Shown: one piece after another, positions 1 through 9,020 of the stretch
How the letters are laid out: each line of letters begins with the position of its first letter
Numbering within the stretch: the first letter of the stretch is position 1
Assembly: GCA_964504915.1 (NCBI GenBank)
Contig: CAZDFH010000011.1
Coordinates: 1-22,697, forward strand
Reading direction: 5' to 3'
Source of the DNA: CAJBLF01 sp964504915
GTDB taxonomy: Bacteria > Patescibacteriota > Gracilibacteria > Absconditabacterales > Absconditicoccaceae
DNA: 22,697 nt
Made by a program: the position numbers and the translations under genes
The notes under the pieces: model-generated
Databases searched by the model: none
What the model saw: only the letters and a program-made list of their open reading frames with translations
Told to the model about the DNA's origin: nothing

Positions 1-339
1 GATATAGAAAAATTGAAATGAAGATGTTGGAAACTTAAATGCTGCCTCATCTACGAACTTGATCTCTATTTAGAGGAAGGTAAAAAATTTCCTGCTAAAT
101 GATCTCATGTGGGTATGAAATGAACAGCTACCTGTGGAACAGTTTTTTCATTCAATATTATGAACACTGAAGTGACCATAAGAACTGATGATGGAGAGAC
201 ATTTAGGATCCCATTGTCACAAATACAAGAAGCGAAAGCAAAATCTGAAACAGAAAAACAAGAAGGCCAGCAAGAGAGACCAGCTGCTCCTACTCCACGT
301 AGGACTGGCCGTTCTGAAACAAGGCACACCAAAAGGTAA
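1..339 (+). CDS. PSP1-domain protein (YaaT-like), C-terminal part
   Basis: The gene enters from the left edge, so the N-terminus is missing; frame 1 is open (TGA read as Gly) to TAA at 337. The visible 112 residues show the PSP1 family hallmark: a Cys-rich stretch ending LKCCLIYELDLYLE (about residues 12-25), then FPAKGSHVGM and a beta-rich part with CGTVFSFNIMNTEVTIRTDD and FRIPLSQI. In PSP1 proteins the corresponding stretch is a CGRLKCCLxYE motif followed by a small barrel; the family includes Bacillus YaaT, implicated in competence, sporulation and mRNA-decay complexes. Three TGA codons fall in this part. The last 35 or so residues are charged and low in complexity, ending in basic residues, and look disordered. 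It is followed 45 bases later by the TPR gene on the same strand. Family recognition is from memory of the motif, not a search. Confidence 0.75.
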
Positions 340-384
340 TCTTTTATCTTCTGTTTGTAGTAGTAGATGCTAAAATTATGAGCT

Positions 385-1317
385 ATGTTATGGATTATTT
401 TGACGGTCGTACTGATTGCGTTTCCTATATTTTTCTTCGTCTTCTTTCTCTCTCAGAGATCCAAAAAAGTTGTGTTTAAAGTTGTAGATAAGATTAGTCA
501 TTTTACTGTCTTGAAAAAGTTTAAAAATGAAGTTCTTTTTAGATGAAAAAAAACTCCGAAGTTTCCTCAAATAGATGATGAATTGGCTTCTGATGCCGCC
601 ACTCTACAGGAGCGCGCAGATGCCGCTCAGGAAATTATTGTGACAGAGGAAGTAGAGATTGATATCATCCAAAATATCGTTCAAGCTCCTATGGATGCTC
701 CTGTCCCAGAATTTCAAGATGAGATGATACAAGATAAAGAGTCTTTCCTCAAGAATAAAAAAATGTTGGAGAAGATTATTTATGAAGCATTGGTTCTGAG
801 GAAAGAAGGGAAATTGGATGAATATGAGAAAAAGTTGATTGAATGATTGGCTTTGGATCCTAATGATAAAGATCTCAATAGATTTTTGGCAGATTATTAT
901 TTCAGTGTAGGCAATCATAAAAAAGCTCTATCTCTCCTCAAAAAAATTGTCGAATTGGATCCGAAGGATCATAAAGCGATTTGGCAGATTGGAGAAATCT
1001 ATCTCAGCTCTGGTGATTTTGAAACAGCTGAATTGCTTATTGAAAAGGCCATCGCGATTAATCCAGCCAATCCTAAATATTATGTGAGTATGGTGGAATT
1101 GTATTATAATACCGATAGAAAGCATGATGCCATACATCAATTGGAACAGGTCGTTAAATTAAGGCCTACAAATGCTTGATATATGCTTACTTTGGCAGAT
1201 CTCTATAGAGAGGTGGAAGATCTAGAGAATGCACAGAAGTATTATTTCAGAGTCTTGGAACACGAACCATCCAACGAAGCTGCTAAGAAACATCTGAAAG
1301 ATTTGGTAAAAGAATAG
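385..1317 (+). CDS. Membrane-anchored TPR protein
   Basis: A 310-residue protein starting MLWIILTVVL. Residues 2-21 are one hydrophobic segment (signal anchor), followed by basic residues, which suggests a cytoplasmic C-terminal body. Residues about 60-130 are acidic and probably partly disordered. Residues about 150-305 hold four tetratricopeptide repeats, recognisable by repeated LDP/INP/RPT turns and by Gly/Ala/Tyr at the usual helix-packing positions (for example GNHKKALSLLKKIVELDP). In-frame TGA codons sit near 541, 844 and 1177; each joins otherwise continuous TPR sequence. A TAAAAT hexamer at 371-376 lies exactly 8 bases before ATG and no Shine-Dalgarno is visible, so the mRNA may be leaderless. 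Such proteins usually act as scaffolds for envelope complexes; the partner is not indicated here. Confidence 0.85.
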
Positions 1318-1366
1318 TTAGAACTTAGAGCTTAGAACTTAGAGCTTAGAACTTAGAAATTAGAAC
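1318..1366 (+). repeat. 14-base degenerate tandem repeat after a stop codon
   Basis: Two perfect copies of GAACTTAGAGCTTA at 1321-1334 and 1335-1348, then a variant GAACTTAGAAATTA at 1349-1362, directly after the TAG stop of the TPR gene. It is one of seven intergenic loci in the window with this repeat style. Confidence 0.85.
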
Positions 1367-1451
1367 AAACTTTAAAATAAAAAACTTCTAATACGAAACT
1401 TCAAACAAAAAGAGTCTTAGTTTATAAGTTTACTCATTTACTAACCATAAG

Positions 1452-2768
1452 ATGCTAGCTCAATATTATAATATTCTCAAAGACTTGATTGCCTACAAAA
1501 GTATCTCTCCAGATACGCAATATATTTCTGAAATGAATCTCACTGCAAGTTATTTGCAGAAGCTTTTCCATGAACACACATGGGATGCTGAAGTCATTGC
1601 TAACTATGGTAATCCTATCGTTCTTGCCTCATATGTGGTAGATTCAAGTCTTCCTACCTGTCTTCTCTATGGGCATTATGATGTCCAACCAGCCGACAAA
1701 GATGAATGATGGAAACATGACCCATTCTCATTGTATTTAGGCAAAGATAAAATTTATGGCAGAGGAGTTGCTGACGATAAATGACAATTCCTTATCCACC
1801 TGTTAACTATTTTTGATTTAGCAAAGCAGAAAAAATTGGCATACAATATTATCTGGATCTTGGAATGAGAAGAAGAGATTGGATCTGCTTGACTGACGGC
1901 TTTCTTGACCGACTACAAAGACAAACTCAAAGCTGACTTTGCTCTCATCTCGGACTCATCTATCATCGGTGATTATCCTTGTATCGACGTCGGATATAGA
2001 TGATCATGTAATGTGAAATTAACATTAAATACTGCTGCTACCGATGCTCATTCGTGATCATATGGGGGAGTTATCCCCAATGCAATCCATGAAGCATCTA
2101 CACTTCTAAGCAAGCTCTTTGATGATAAAAATCGTATTACGATACCTTATTTTTATTACAATGTAGAAGAAATAACGGCTGACGTTTTGGTGAAACATAG
2201 AAAGATAAAAGTAGATCTAGAAAAAGTGAAACTTGATCTTGGTGTCAAAACTATTTTGGTAGATAAAGAATATGATTATCTTACTCAGATTGGTCTGAGA
2301 CCAACTATTCAAGTGACCTGAATCCATAGTGGACATGTAGGAGATGGCTTTAAAAATGCAATCCCTGCTACGGCGACTATCCATCTCAATTTTAGACTAG
2401 TCAAAAATCAGCATATAGAAGATGTCGTCAAAGGATTTGAACAGTGGCTTAGTACTACGATCCCTGACTATGTGGAGTACAAAGTACAGGTGGCTGATAG
2501 AGCTGAAGCAGCCAAAGTTTCTTTACAAGGCAAATATATCAAAAAAGCTGAACGTATATTGAAAGAATTGTTTGGTAAAAATGTTTTTTATCAATATTCA
2601 TGATGAACTTTGCCTATTGTGAATTTATTCGCAGATATGTTGGGCACGGAAAATTTATTGATCCCATTGTCTAATGAAGATTGCAATATCCATGGCGTGA
2701 ATGAAAATATGGATATCGCACTTATCGAGCGTGGATTCGAATTCTCTCGTAATTTCTTTACTTCGTAA
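1452..2768 (+). CDS. M20-family dipeptidase/deacylase
   Basis: A 438-residue zinc metallopeptidase of family M20, probably cytoplasmic and cleaving dipeptides or acylated amino acids. The family motifs appear in order: GHYDVQPAD (residues 74-82; His75 and Asp77 are the first metal ligand and its helper), GRGVADDKG (103-111; bridging Asp108), EGEEEIGS (138-145; catalytic Glu and ligand Glu), DAHSG (198-202, dimerisation-domain His) and NEDCNIHGVNEN near the C-terminus with the last ligand His. The length is normal for the family. Several motif glycines are encoded by TGA, including those in GRGVADDKG and EGEEEIGS. GalU follows after 9 bases, so the two are likely cotranscribed. No Shine-Dalgarno is seen before the ATG. 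The exact substrate cannot be told. Confidence 0.92.
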
Positions 2769-2777
2769 ATATGATCT

Positions 2778-3584
2778 ATGAAAGCGGTCTTAGTAGTTGC
2801 ATGATTTGGTACGAGAACATTGCCTATTACCAAAACGATCCCCAAAGAAATGTTGCCAGTAGGAAATAAACCAGTGATTCAATATGCCGTTGAATGATGT
2901 GTAAATGCTGGGATTCAAGATATTATTATGATTACTTCTCAGCAAAAGAAGGCGTTGGAAGATTATTTTGATAAAAACCCAGAGCTTGAAGATGTTTTGG
3001 TGAAAAAAGGGAAAGAAGATTTGCTCGCGTTGATTAATCATCCGAAATCATTGGCTCATTTTACATTTGTGAAGCAATTACAACAATTAGGTACGGCACA
3101 TGCTATTTTGCAAGTAGAACCATGGATATCAGATGATTACTTTATTGCTATTTTTGGTGATGCTATTTATCCGCCTCGGATGTTTATTGATCTTATAAAA
3201 AAGTTTGAGGAAATTAAAAAACCAATTGTTTGTGTCCATGAAGTGCCTCGTGAAGATGTTTCTAAATACGGTGTGGTCACATTAGATGGTGACCGTATGC
3301 TGGGCATTGTGGAACAACCAAACGTAGATGATGCTCCGTCTAATTTAGTTTGTAACTGAGTATATCTTCTCCCTAAGAGTATTTTCACCTATATTAGACA
3401 GACACCACTCAATGTGGCAAGAAATGAATATCTTCTTCCTGATACGCTCAATCTTCTGATGCAATCTGAAGAAGTCCATGTATTTAAGACAGATCCTTTC
3501 TGGGATGTCGGAAGTATTGATCTACGAATGAAAGCAAATAATAAAATATTCCAGGATGGATATCTCTATCCTCCTCGTGTATAA
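2778..3584 (+). CDS. galU: UTP--glucose-1-phosphate uridylyltransferase
   Basis: A 268-residue nucleotidyltransferase that would make UDP-glucose from UTP and glucose-1-phosphate for envelope glycans. The N-terminal nucleotide loop VVAGFGTRTLP is followed by the sugar nucleotidyltransferase motif IPKEMLPVGNKPVIQYAVE (about residues 21-39). The metal-binding region IFGDAIYPP sits near residue 120, YGVVTLDGDRMLGIVEQP follows, and DPFWDVGSIDLRMKAN lies near the end. Gly in the AGFGTR loop is a TGA codon, good evidence for code 25. It is slightly shorter than typical GalU (about 290-300 residues). The CYTH gene follows after 21 bases. A related sugar nucleotidyltransferase is possible, but the GalU-specific SKYGVV-type and EQP motifs favour GalU. 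Confidence 0.88.
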
Positions 3585-3605
3585 TTTATTCTTATATCCT
3601 TATCT

Positions 3606-4151
3606 ATGAAAGAAGTAGAAGTCAAAGCTAGAGTCCAGGATATTGAAGCGCTGAAGGATAAACTTGTCCTACTGTGATTTTTCTTTTCTCAGCAATTATT
3701 CCAGCATGATAGGATATATCTCTCCAATGACATGGCATATATGGATATCAAACAGTGAACAGTGAGTCTGAGGATTAGAAATTCCAATGGAAAATATTCT
3801 ATGACGCTCAAAAGAAAATGAGAAGATGAACTCGATAGTATCCACAGAGAGGTGGGTATCGATGACTCTGAGCAGGCAGCAGAAATTTTGAAATATATGT
3901 GATATTATCAGGTCGTGGAGATCTCCAAAGTAAGGCAGAAAGCGAGTTACAATGGTCTGACTATTTGTCTAGATGAGGTAGATGGATTGGGTTCTTTTAT
4001 CGATGTCAGAAAGGCCATAGATGGTGATAGTGAGGCTATTGCTGCCGTCGAAGCACAGCTTGAGGCTTTTCTTCTTAGTCTTTGAGTCTCAACAGATGAT
4101 ATCGTCCATGAGAGATATGATACTATGATTTATCACTTGGATAGGACATAA
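3606..4151 (+). CDS. CYTH-domain protein (class IV adenylate cyclase-like)
   Basis: A 181-residue single-domain protein of the CYTH (CyaB/thiamine-triphosphatase) superfamily, which binds triphosphates inside an antiparallel beta tunnel. Visible marks are the N-terminal EVEVKARV (residues 3-10, an ExExK-like strand), then SLRIRN and YSMTLKRKG, HREV, a KVRQKASY strand and LDEVDGLGSFIDV, the equivalent of the LDxVxxLGxFIEIE signature of the CyaB-like branch. Five codons are TGA/Gly. It lies 21 bases after galU in the same plus-strand run. It could be an adenylate cyclase, triphosphatase or polyphosphatase; the sequence alone does not decide. Confidence 0.82.
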
Positions 4152-4386
4152 ATCGTTAATATAATGTCAGAAATCATGTTAAAAGATTGTCAGTAAAATG
4201 GCTTCTTACCTTGCTTTTTCTTTCATTTTCTCTTGCATATTATTTTGGGATTGATAAAAGCACTTCGTGCGATCAAATGATAAATTGATAAACTACCATT
4301 TCATCGCGAAGCGTTTATCATTTTATCACGAACGTGGTGAGTGTTTATCAATTATGTCCCCTTTATTTTTTTGCTATTTGTTGAAC
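4152..4386. other. Intergenic stretch with TTTATCA inverted repeats
   Basis: No convincing gene. A small hairpin GCAC-TTC-GTGC lies near 4260-4270. The block around 4270-4350 repeats words of the type GATAAA and TTTATCA in both orientations (TGATAAAC and GTTTATCA among them), with a CGCGAAGCG palindrome-like core. This could form one or more cruciforms, but it has no T-run and is not an obvious terminator. Confidence 0.5.
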
Positions 4387-5004
4387 ATGGAATATCTCAA
4401 GGACTATGGGCTTTCTCCACAGGAGCAAGAAATTGTTATCAAGGCAAGTCAGAAATTTCATGATATGGTCAAACAGTATGACAAAGATCCTTATTCTCTT
4501 ACAGGGCATCTGCAACAACTTGAGAAATGGTGACAATATGTGATTCGTGAATATCCAGAGCTCAATCCCTTTGTGGTTTTTACATCGATTTGGCTTCATG
4601 ATGCTTGATATTATCCTATAGGTGAGGAGGACCATGCCATCACTGGAGAAAGAATAACAAGAGCATTTTTGTCTAAGGAATGAGTCGCAAGTGAGATAAT
4701 AGATCAGATAGCTCATGCAGTGAGATCGCATAGGAATAAAGATGTCTCACCTGCAACTTTGGAGGCTAAAATGATTGCCTGTATTGATTCCGTAAGTCAT
4801 TTCACTGATCCTTTACTATATATGAGTATCATAACAATGCCTTATCCTCACAAAACTCCTGCTGAATCATATAAATTTCTGGAGTGAAAGATGGAGAGAG
4901 ATTACAGAGACGCACAATTTTTCCCAGCTATTCACAAACAAATAGAGCCAATATATACTGCATGGAAAGAAATTATTAATCAGATTAGAGATTTTAACTT
5001 CTAA
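4387..5004 (+). CDS. HD-domain metal-dependent hydrolase
   Basis: A 205-residue HD-superfamily phosphohydrolase. The metal ligands are visible in order: His41 (TGHLQQ), His71-Asp72 (SIWLHDAGYYP), His83 (EEDHAITG) and a later Asp in EAKMIACIDSVSHF (about 135). Such proteins hydrolyse nucleotides or related phosphoesters; the substrate is unknown. The start was placed at ATG 4387 because the upstream codons translate the intergenic TTTATCA repeat block rather than conserved protein; ATG 4354 in the same frame would add 11 hydrophobic residues and is less likely. Four or more TGA codons are read as Gly. The stop TAA at 5002 is also the first three bases of a TAAAAT hexamer before dnaB. Confidence 0.82.
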
Positions 5005-5015
5005 AATATATTCTT

Positions 5016-6380
5016 ATGGTCAGTCTAGAAGATATTAAGTTACCCCCACATAATCTGGATGCTGAAAAAGGTGTCTTGTGTGGTGCTCTGATGGATAATG
5101 AGTTGTTGTACTATTACGATGGTATTTCTCTGATCCCAGAAGATTTTTATCAGAGGGAACATGCGTTCATTTATCAGGCTATCAAAGCATTGTGGACTGC
5201 ACGTAAGACTATTGATGTCCTTACTGTCGCTGATCAGCTTGGGAAATCTGATCTTCTAGATACTGTATGAGGCAATGATTACCTCTATGAATTGTCATGA
5301 TTTCTCATGAGTACATCCTCATGTGCAGAGTACGTCAAGATTGTAAAAGAAAAGTCTGTCCTCAGAAATATTCTCAAAACGTCTCAGAAAATTATTGGAG
5401 ATGTCTATGAACAAAAAGATACTATGGGTATTTTGGAGACTATCGAAAAAAGAATTTTTGATCTCACTCAAGATAATGTCGCTGAAAAAGTCCATTCTAT
5501 AGGCGAAATCTTGAATAAAAGAGTAGAGGAGTATATGGATATTGTGGATCACCCTGAGAAGGCCCACAATAGAAAAGTATTCTCTGGATATAAGTGATTG
5601 GATGAGATGTTAGGTTGATTTAAGCCAGCGGAGCTTATCATCTTAGCTGCTCGTCCGAGTATGGGAAAGACTGCTTTTGCGCTCAATATTCTGAGGAACA
5701 TTGCTGTGGATCAGAAGAAAAGTGTCGCTCTGTTTTCACTGGAAATGAGCTCTGAGCAGATTGCAGATAGAATTTTGTCTATGCAATCATCTATCCCTAT
5801 GCACAAAATTACTAAAGGAAGACTGGATACTGAAGACTTTTCTATCATGGGTGAATCTATGGAAGTCTTGTCTGAAGCGAATGTCTACATCGATGATAAA
5901 TGATCTACTACGATTCCTGAATTAAAATCCAAAATTAGAAGACTCAAAATAGAAAAAGGTTCTCTTGATATGGTGATTATCGATTACCTTCAGCTGATGA
6001 GCGGTTCCAACTCTGGATACTCTGGGAATAGAGTCCAAGAAATCTCAGAAATTTCTAGGTGACTCAAAGAACTTGCAAGAGAACTTGAGATGCCTATTGT
6101 AGCATTATCACAGCTTTCTCGTGAAGTAGAAAAAAGAGTGGACAAGAAACCTCAGCTTTCTGATTTGAGAGAGTCTGGTGCTATTGAGCAAGATGCCGAT
6201 GCGGTATTGATGCTTCATAGGGAGGATTACTATGATCCAGATACGGATAAGAAATGATCTACAGATATTTGTCTCAGGAAAAACAGAAATGGTCCTGTCG
6301 GTGAAACAGAAGTTTACTTCGATAAAGAAATCCAGAAATTTAGTGATCTGAAGGGAAAAGATTCTGATGGAACGTATTAG
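5016..6380 (+). CDS. dnaB: Replicative DNA helicase DnaB
   Basis: A 454-residue hexameric helicase that unwinds DNA at the replication fork. The N-terminal DnaB domain begins PPHNLDAEKGVLCGALMDN; the RecA-like domain has Walker A ARPSMGKT (212-219), SLEMS, Walker B MVIIDYLQLMSG (about 320) and the C-terminal motifs ALSQLSREVEKR, LSDLRESGAIEQDADAVLML and RKNRNGPVG. The length is normal and no intein is inserted. TGA codons at conserved positions (for example the one giving KGLDEMLGGF just before Walker A) are read as Gly. A TAAAAT hexamer at 5002-5007 lies exactly 8 bases before the ATG, with no Shine-Dalgarno, consistent with a leaderless transcript starting inside the end of the HD gene. Confidence 0.96.
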
Positions 6381-6406
6381 ATGTGAGACATGAGATATGA
6401 GATAAC
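6381..6406 (+). repeat. Degenerate TGAGA word repeat directly after dnaB stop
   Basis: Words ATGTGAGAC, ATGAGAT, ATGAGATAAC follow one another immediately after the TAG stop of dnaB. The style matches the other post-stop repeats but the word differs. Confidence 0.7.
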
Positions 6407-6457
6407 AAAATTTTCATGCTGGTATCTGATAAAAAATTTATCTTATAAAGATGGGGA

Positions 6458-7330
6458 ATGAAAAAGATTATGTATTTATTTCTGATATCTGTTTCTTTAT
6501 TCTGATTTGTCTCTGCTCAGACGCAAGTCGATCCTATGAATTTACCGAAGCTGACGCAATGGGTAACAGATTTTTCCGATACGTTGACGACGAGTCAACT
6601 CAGTGAGGTAAATGCTGTTGCGAAAGCCTATGAGGATGCCAGTACCAACCAGATTGTTGCTGTGGTGTTTCCCAATAGAAATGGCAATGAACTGATAGAT
6701 ATTGGAATGAAGATATTTACTGATAATGCTATAGGCAAAAAAAATGTGAATAATGGATTGCTTCTGCTGATTTCTAGCGAAGAGAAGAAAATTAGGATCA
6801 TCGTCTGATATGGATTGGAAGGTGTCTATCCTGATCTTATGGCTTCACAAGTGATAGAAAATGATATTCGCCCTCTGGTAGAGAGTGGCGATCTTGCTGG
6901 GGCTATCAACATATTTTATGAGAGGAGTAAACAAATTATTTGAGGTGAAATTCCTGTGTGATATACTACGACCACTCCAGAAAAGACAGATAATTCTTCC
7001 GCGTATATAGCTATTATTCTCGGATTCTTTCTCTGAATGGGCCTGAAACGTTTTATCAAATGATGATTTAAAAAACTCAAGAAGCCCTTAAAAAAACGGA
7101 TAGGTATCTGACTTTCTATCTTTTTTGTGTTTGCGTTCTTGGTCGGTATGTATCTTGCCGGTACCTTCTTACTGTTCTTGTTTTTTGGACTTATCTTTGG
7201 CGTGGTAGGTATCATCCCATGATTTGGTAGAGGATGATTTGGTATGTTTTGATGAGGGTGATTTGGTTGATGAGGAGGATGATTTAGTGGGGGAGGCTGA
7301 TTTAGTGGATGAGGTGGAGCTGGGGATTAG
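6458..7330 (+). CDS. TPM-domain membrane protein with Gly-rich tail
   Basis: A 290-residue protein. Residues 1-20 are a signal peptide (MKKIMYLFLISVSLFGFVSA, cleavage before Gln21). Residues about 30-155 are a TPM domain (YgcG/TPM_phosphatase family) with NQIVAVVFPNRNGNELID, GKKNVNNGLLLLIS, RIIVGYGLEG and QVIENDIRPLVESGDLAGAI. Two to three membrane segments follow (about 178-193 and 215-250), then a C-terminal tail made almost only of Gly, Phe and Ser. Ten of the roughly 50 last codons are TGA, so in the standard code this gene would be unreadable. The neighbour is LemA, the usual genomic companion of TPM proteins, implying a shared envelope-stress or protein-quality role. TATAAA at 6444-6449 sits 8 bases before ATG. 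Confidence 0.88.
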
Positions 7331-7529
7331 CCTATCGGCTGTTGAAGCTCGCGTTACTCGCTGTTGAGGGTTGACTCCACAGTCCTGTGGGGGTGGAGAG
7401 TTTTCGCATGAGTAATAAATCCCGAATATACGGATTCCAAATAACGGATAAACCATCTTCAACTTACATTGAATTGTTCTTACATATATCTATTATATCT
7501 CTGTTTTTATTCTTTACCAGTATACAAAC

Positions 7530-8186
7530 ATGAAAAAATTACGAATTATTATTGTGGTACTTGTTCTTATTTTCGTTGGATGGACAGCTAGTAAATATAA
7601 TGGTTTGGTCGCTACAAGTGAAAAAGTCAAAACAGCTCGATCACAGGTAGAAAATGTCTATCAGAGGAGATTGGATTTAATCCCAAATTTGGTTAACACT
7701 GTCAAAGGTGCTGCTGCACAGGAAAGTGGAGTCTTGGTGGCTGTCGTAGAAGCAAGAGCTCATGCGACTCAGATGAATGTAAATATCGATGATGCTGCTG
7801 CTATGGCAAAATTCCAAGCAACACAAGGAGAAGTATCTTCAGCGTTATCTAAACTGTTAGCCGTTGTGGAAAATTATCCAACTCTACAATCTATCCAAGC
7901 GTTCCGTGATTTGATGACCCAATTGGAAGGTACAGAAAATAGAATCTCTGTAGAAAGAAAAAACTTTAATGATACAGTAAATACCTACAACATTATGCTT
8001 CGTTCTTTCCCTACAAATATCGTTGCATGATTATTTGGCTTTGCTAAAGCAAATCAATTTGAAGCGCAAACTGGCGCTGAAGTAGCTCCTGTAGTAGATT
8101 TTAATGCACCTACAGATGCTGCTGCTGGCACTATGCCTGCTGGTGTTCCTTTGCAAGGTACTCCAGAAGAAGCTGCTGCAAAATAA
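7530..8186 (+). CDS. lemA: LemA family protein
   Basis: A 218-residue membrane-anchored helical protein. Residues 4-20 form one transmembrane segment (RIIIVVLVLIFVGWTA); the rest is the LemA four-helix domain with the signatures YNGLV, ARSQVENVYQRRLDLIPNLV (about 41-60), VVEARAHAT, LSKLLAVVENYPTL, FRDLMTQLEGTENRISVERKNFNDTVNTYN and FPTNIVAGLFGF. The C-terminal 45 residues are Ala/Pro rich and probably flexible. One TGA (at 8028-8030) is read as Gly in IVAGLFGF, a position that is normally Gly in the family. A strong rho-independent terminator follows 25 bases after the stop. TPM proteins and LemA often act together; the biochemical role is not established. Confidence 0.93.
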
Positions 8187-8211
8187 CATTACATATACTT
8201 TCTTTTTCCAG

Positions 8212-8247
8212 AAAAGAGTCGCTATATCATACTGTGACTCTTTTTTT
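8212..8247 (+). terminator. Rho-independent terminator after lemA
   Basis: Perfect 9-bp stem AAAAGAGTC (8212-8220) / GACTCTTTT (8236-8244), 15-base loop, followed by a T-run to 8247. Confidence 0.85.
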
Positions 8248-8317
8248 GCTAATCGCAATATACTCGTAATCATTTCTCTCTTCCTGTGCCAACGAAAGTA
8301 TAGCGGATTTTGTATGT

Positions 8318-8604
8318 AGACTCTTGTATTCTCTCTATAGAGTCTTATCGTGGTGACGTAAACAAAAAAATAACTAGTCAAAAATGAGTTAAGCCGTTGG
8401 GCACAGTACTACTTACCTTGTTTCCAAGGTACTCTGCATAGCGTTTTATCCAAGATGCTAGCAAACTTACTCTGAAGGTGGTGTTTCAAAAAACTTATTA
8501 CGGATATACAGCTGATAGATCTTTATTGGCTCTATACCCTTGATAGGGCTGACCCGCCTTCGGAGACGGGTTACTCTCTTTATCTAAGGGGTAACTTTTT
8601 TTTT
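8318..8604 (+). ncRNA. Probable structured non-coding RNA, family not recognised
   Basis: No protein frame is convincing between 8187 and 8675, yet the plus strand folds into a chain of hairpins ending in a strong terminator. Seen: AGACTCT (8318-8324)/AGAGTCT (8339-8345); GCA-AGTA (8401-8408)/TACT-TGC (8430-8437) enclosing TACCTTG-TTTC-CAAGGTA (8414-8431); CCCT-TGAT-AGGG (8537-8548); ACCCG (8552-8556)/CGGGT (8567-8571); and the terminator at 8570-8604. I checked by eye for the conserved cores of RNase P RNA, tmRNA, SRP RNA and 6S RNA and did not find them. The 5' end and promoter are uncertain; the true transcript may begin later, near 8370. It could be a small regulatory RNA or a diverged housekeeping RNA. 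Confidence 0.45.
8570..8604 (+). terminator. Strong rho-independent terminator
   Basis: Stem GTTACTC (8570-8576) / GGGTAAC (8589-8595, one G-T wobble), followed by nine T (8596-8604). It would end the structured RNA upstream. Confidence 0.85.
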
Positions 8605-8609
8605 AATGT

Positions 8610-8642
8610 AAAAAAAATGATAAGCCTGTTTTGCTTATCATT
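8610..8642 (-). terminator. Rho-independent terminator, minus strand
   Basis: Perfect 10-bp stem AATGATAAGC (8616-8625) / GCTTATCATT (8633-8642). Read on the minus strand it is followed by eight T (8617-8610). It ends transcription of the 62-residue gene. Confidence 0.88.
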
Positions 8643-8656
8643 CCCCGTTATTACTT

Positions 8657-8685
8657 GGCTATCTAACTTGATAGCCTATTTTTTT
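8657..8685 (+). terminator. Second hairpin with plus-strand T-run
   Basis: Perfect 7-bp stem GGCTATC (8657-8663) / GATAGCC (8670-8676), then TATTTTTTT on the plus strand. It overlaps the stop codon of the minus-strand 62-residue gene and back-stops plus-strand read-through. Confidence 0.7.
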
Positions 8686-8864
8686 ACATTCAAATCATCG
8701 AGTGGGATTCTTTCCCTGCCCGATTGGAGGTAAAACCCTCCTTTGTCTTTGCAGACGATTCCCTCTTTGGGAATGCTTATGTACACGCCTACTATCTGCA
8801 TCCGGACCGTGATGGTCCTGCCGATCAGCTCTTCGAGCGTCTCGGTCGATTTTTTTTTCGCCAT
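8676..8864 (-). CDS. Small 62-residue protein, beta-rich, unknown
   Basis: Starts MAKKKSTETLEELIGRTITV and ends in LDDLNVKK. The middle alternates hydrophobic residues (TVRMQIVGVYIS, GIVCKDKGGFYLQS, RIPLDDL), the look of a small beta-barrel such as an SH3- or KOW-like fold; I do not recognise a family. The coding part is clearly richer in G and C than its surroundings and contains no TGA codon, unlike most genes here. It is isolated: a minus-strand terminator lies just below it, and upstream (8879-8891) is the inverted repeat GTTCA-CAA-TGAAC, a possible operator. A second open frame overlaps it on the same strand (ATG 5 bases earlier) but encodes a less protein-like sequence. Confidence 0.6.
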   Translation of the reverse strand: MAKKKSTETLEELIGRTITVRMQIVGVYISIPKEGIVCKDKGGFYLQSGRERIPLDDLNVKK

Positions 8865-9020
8865 ACATTTTTTTATTGGTTCACAATGAACTTTAAATAT
8901 TTCCTCTAGATTTTCAAGGGGAAACGTGAAAGTGTCGGCACGTCAATACAAGAAATGAGTTGAAAAAAGATCAGATATTCTTATGTTGTAGGTGATTTTT
9001 TACATTCAGACTCTATTACA

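Noticed and set aside
1318..1366. CRISPR-like array
   Set aside because: The units are 14 bases and directly adjacent, without spacers of unique sequence.
4200..4260. 19-codon hydrophobic peptide before the HD gene
   Set aside because: Very short, no initiation signal and inside a repeat-rich spacer.
7169..7462. Ser/Thr/Lys-rich open frame on the minus strand
   Set aside because: It is the antisense shadow of the Gly-rich tail of the TPM gene; its low-complexity SSSTKSSS composition follows from GGN/TGA codons on the other strand.
8187..8610. RNase P, tmRNA, SRP, 6S or tracrRNA in the lemA downstream gap
   Set aside because: None of the conserved core words of the first four is visible, and no CRISPR array or cas gene is in the window.
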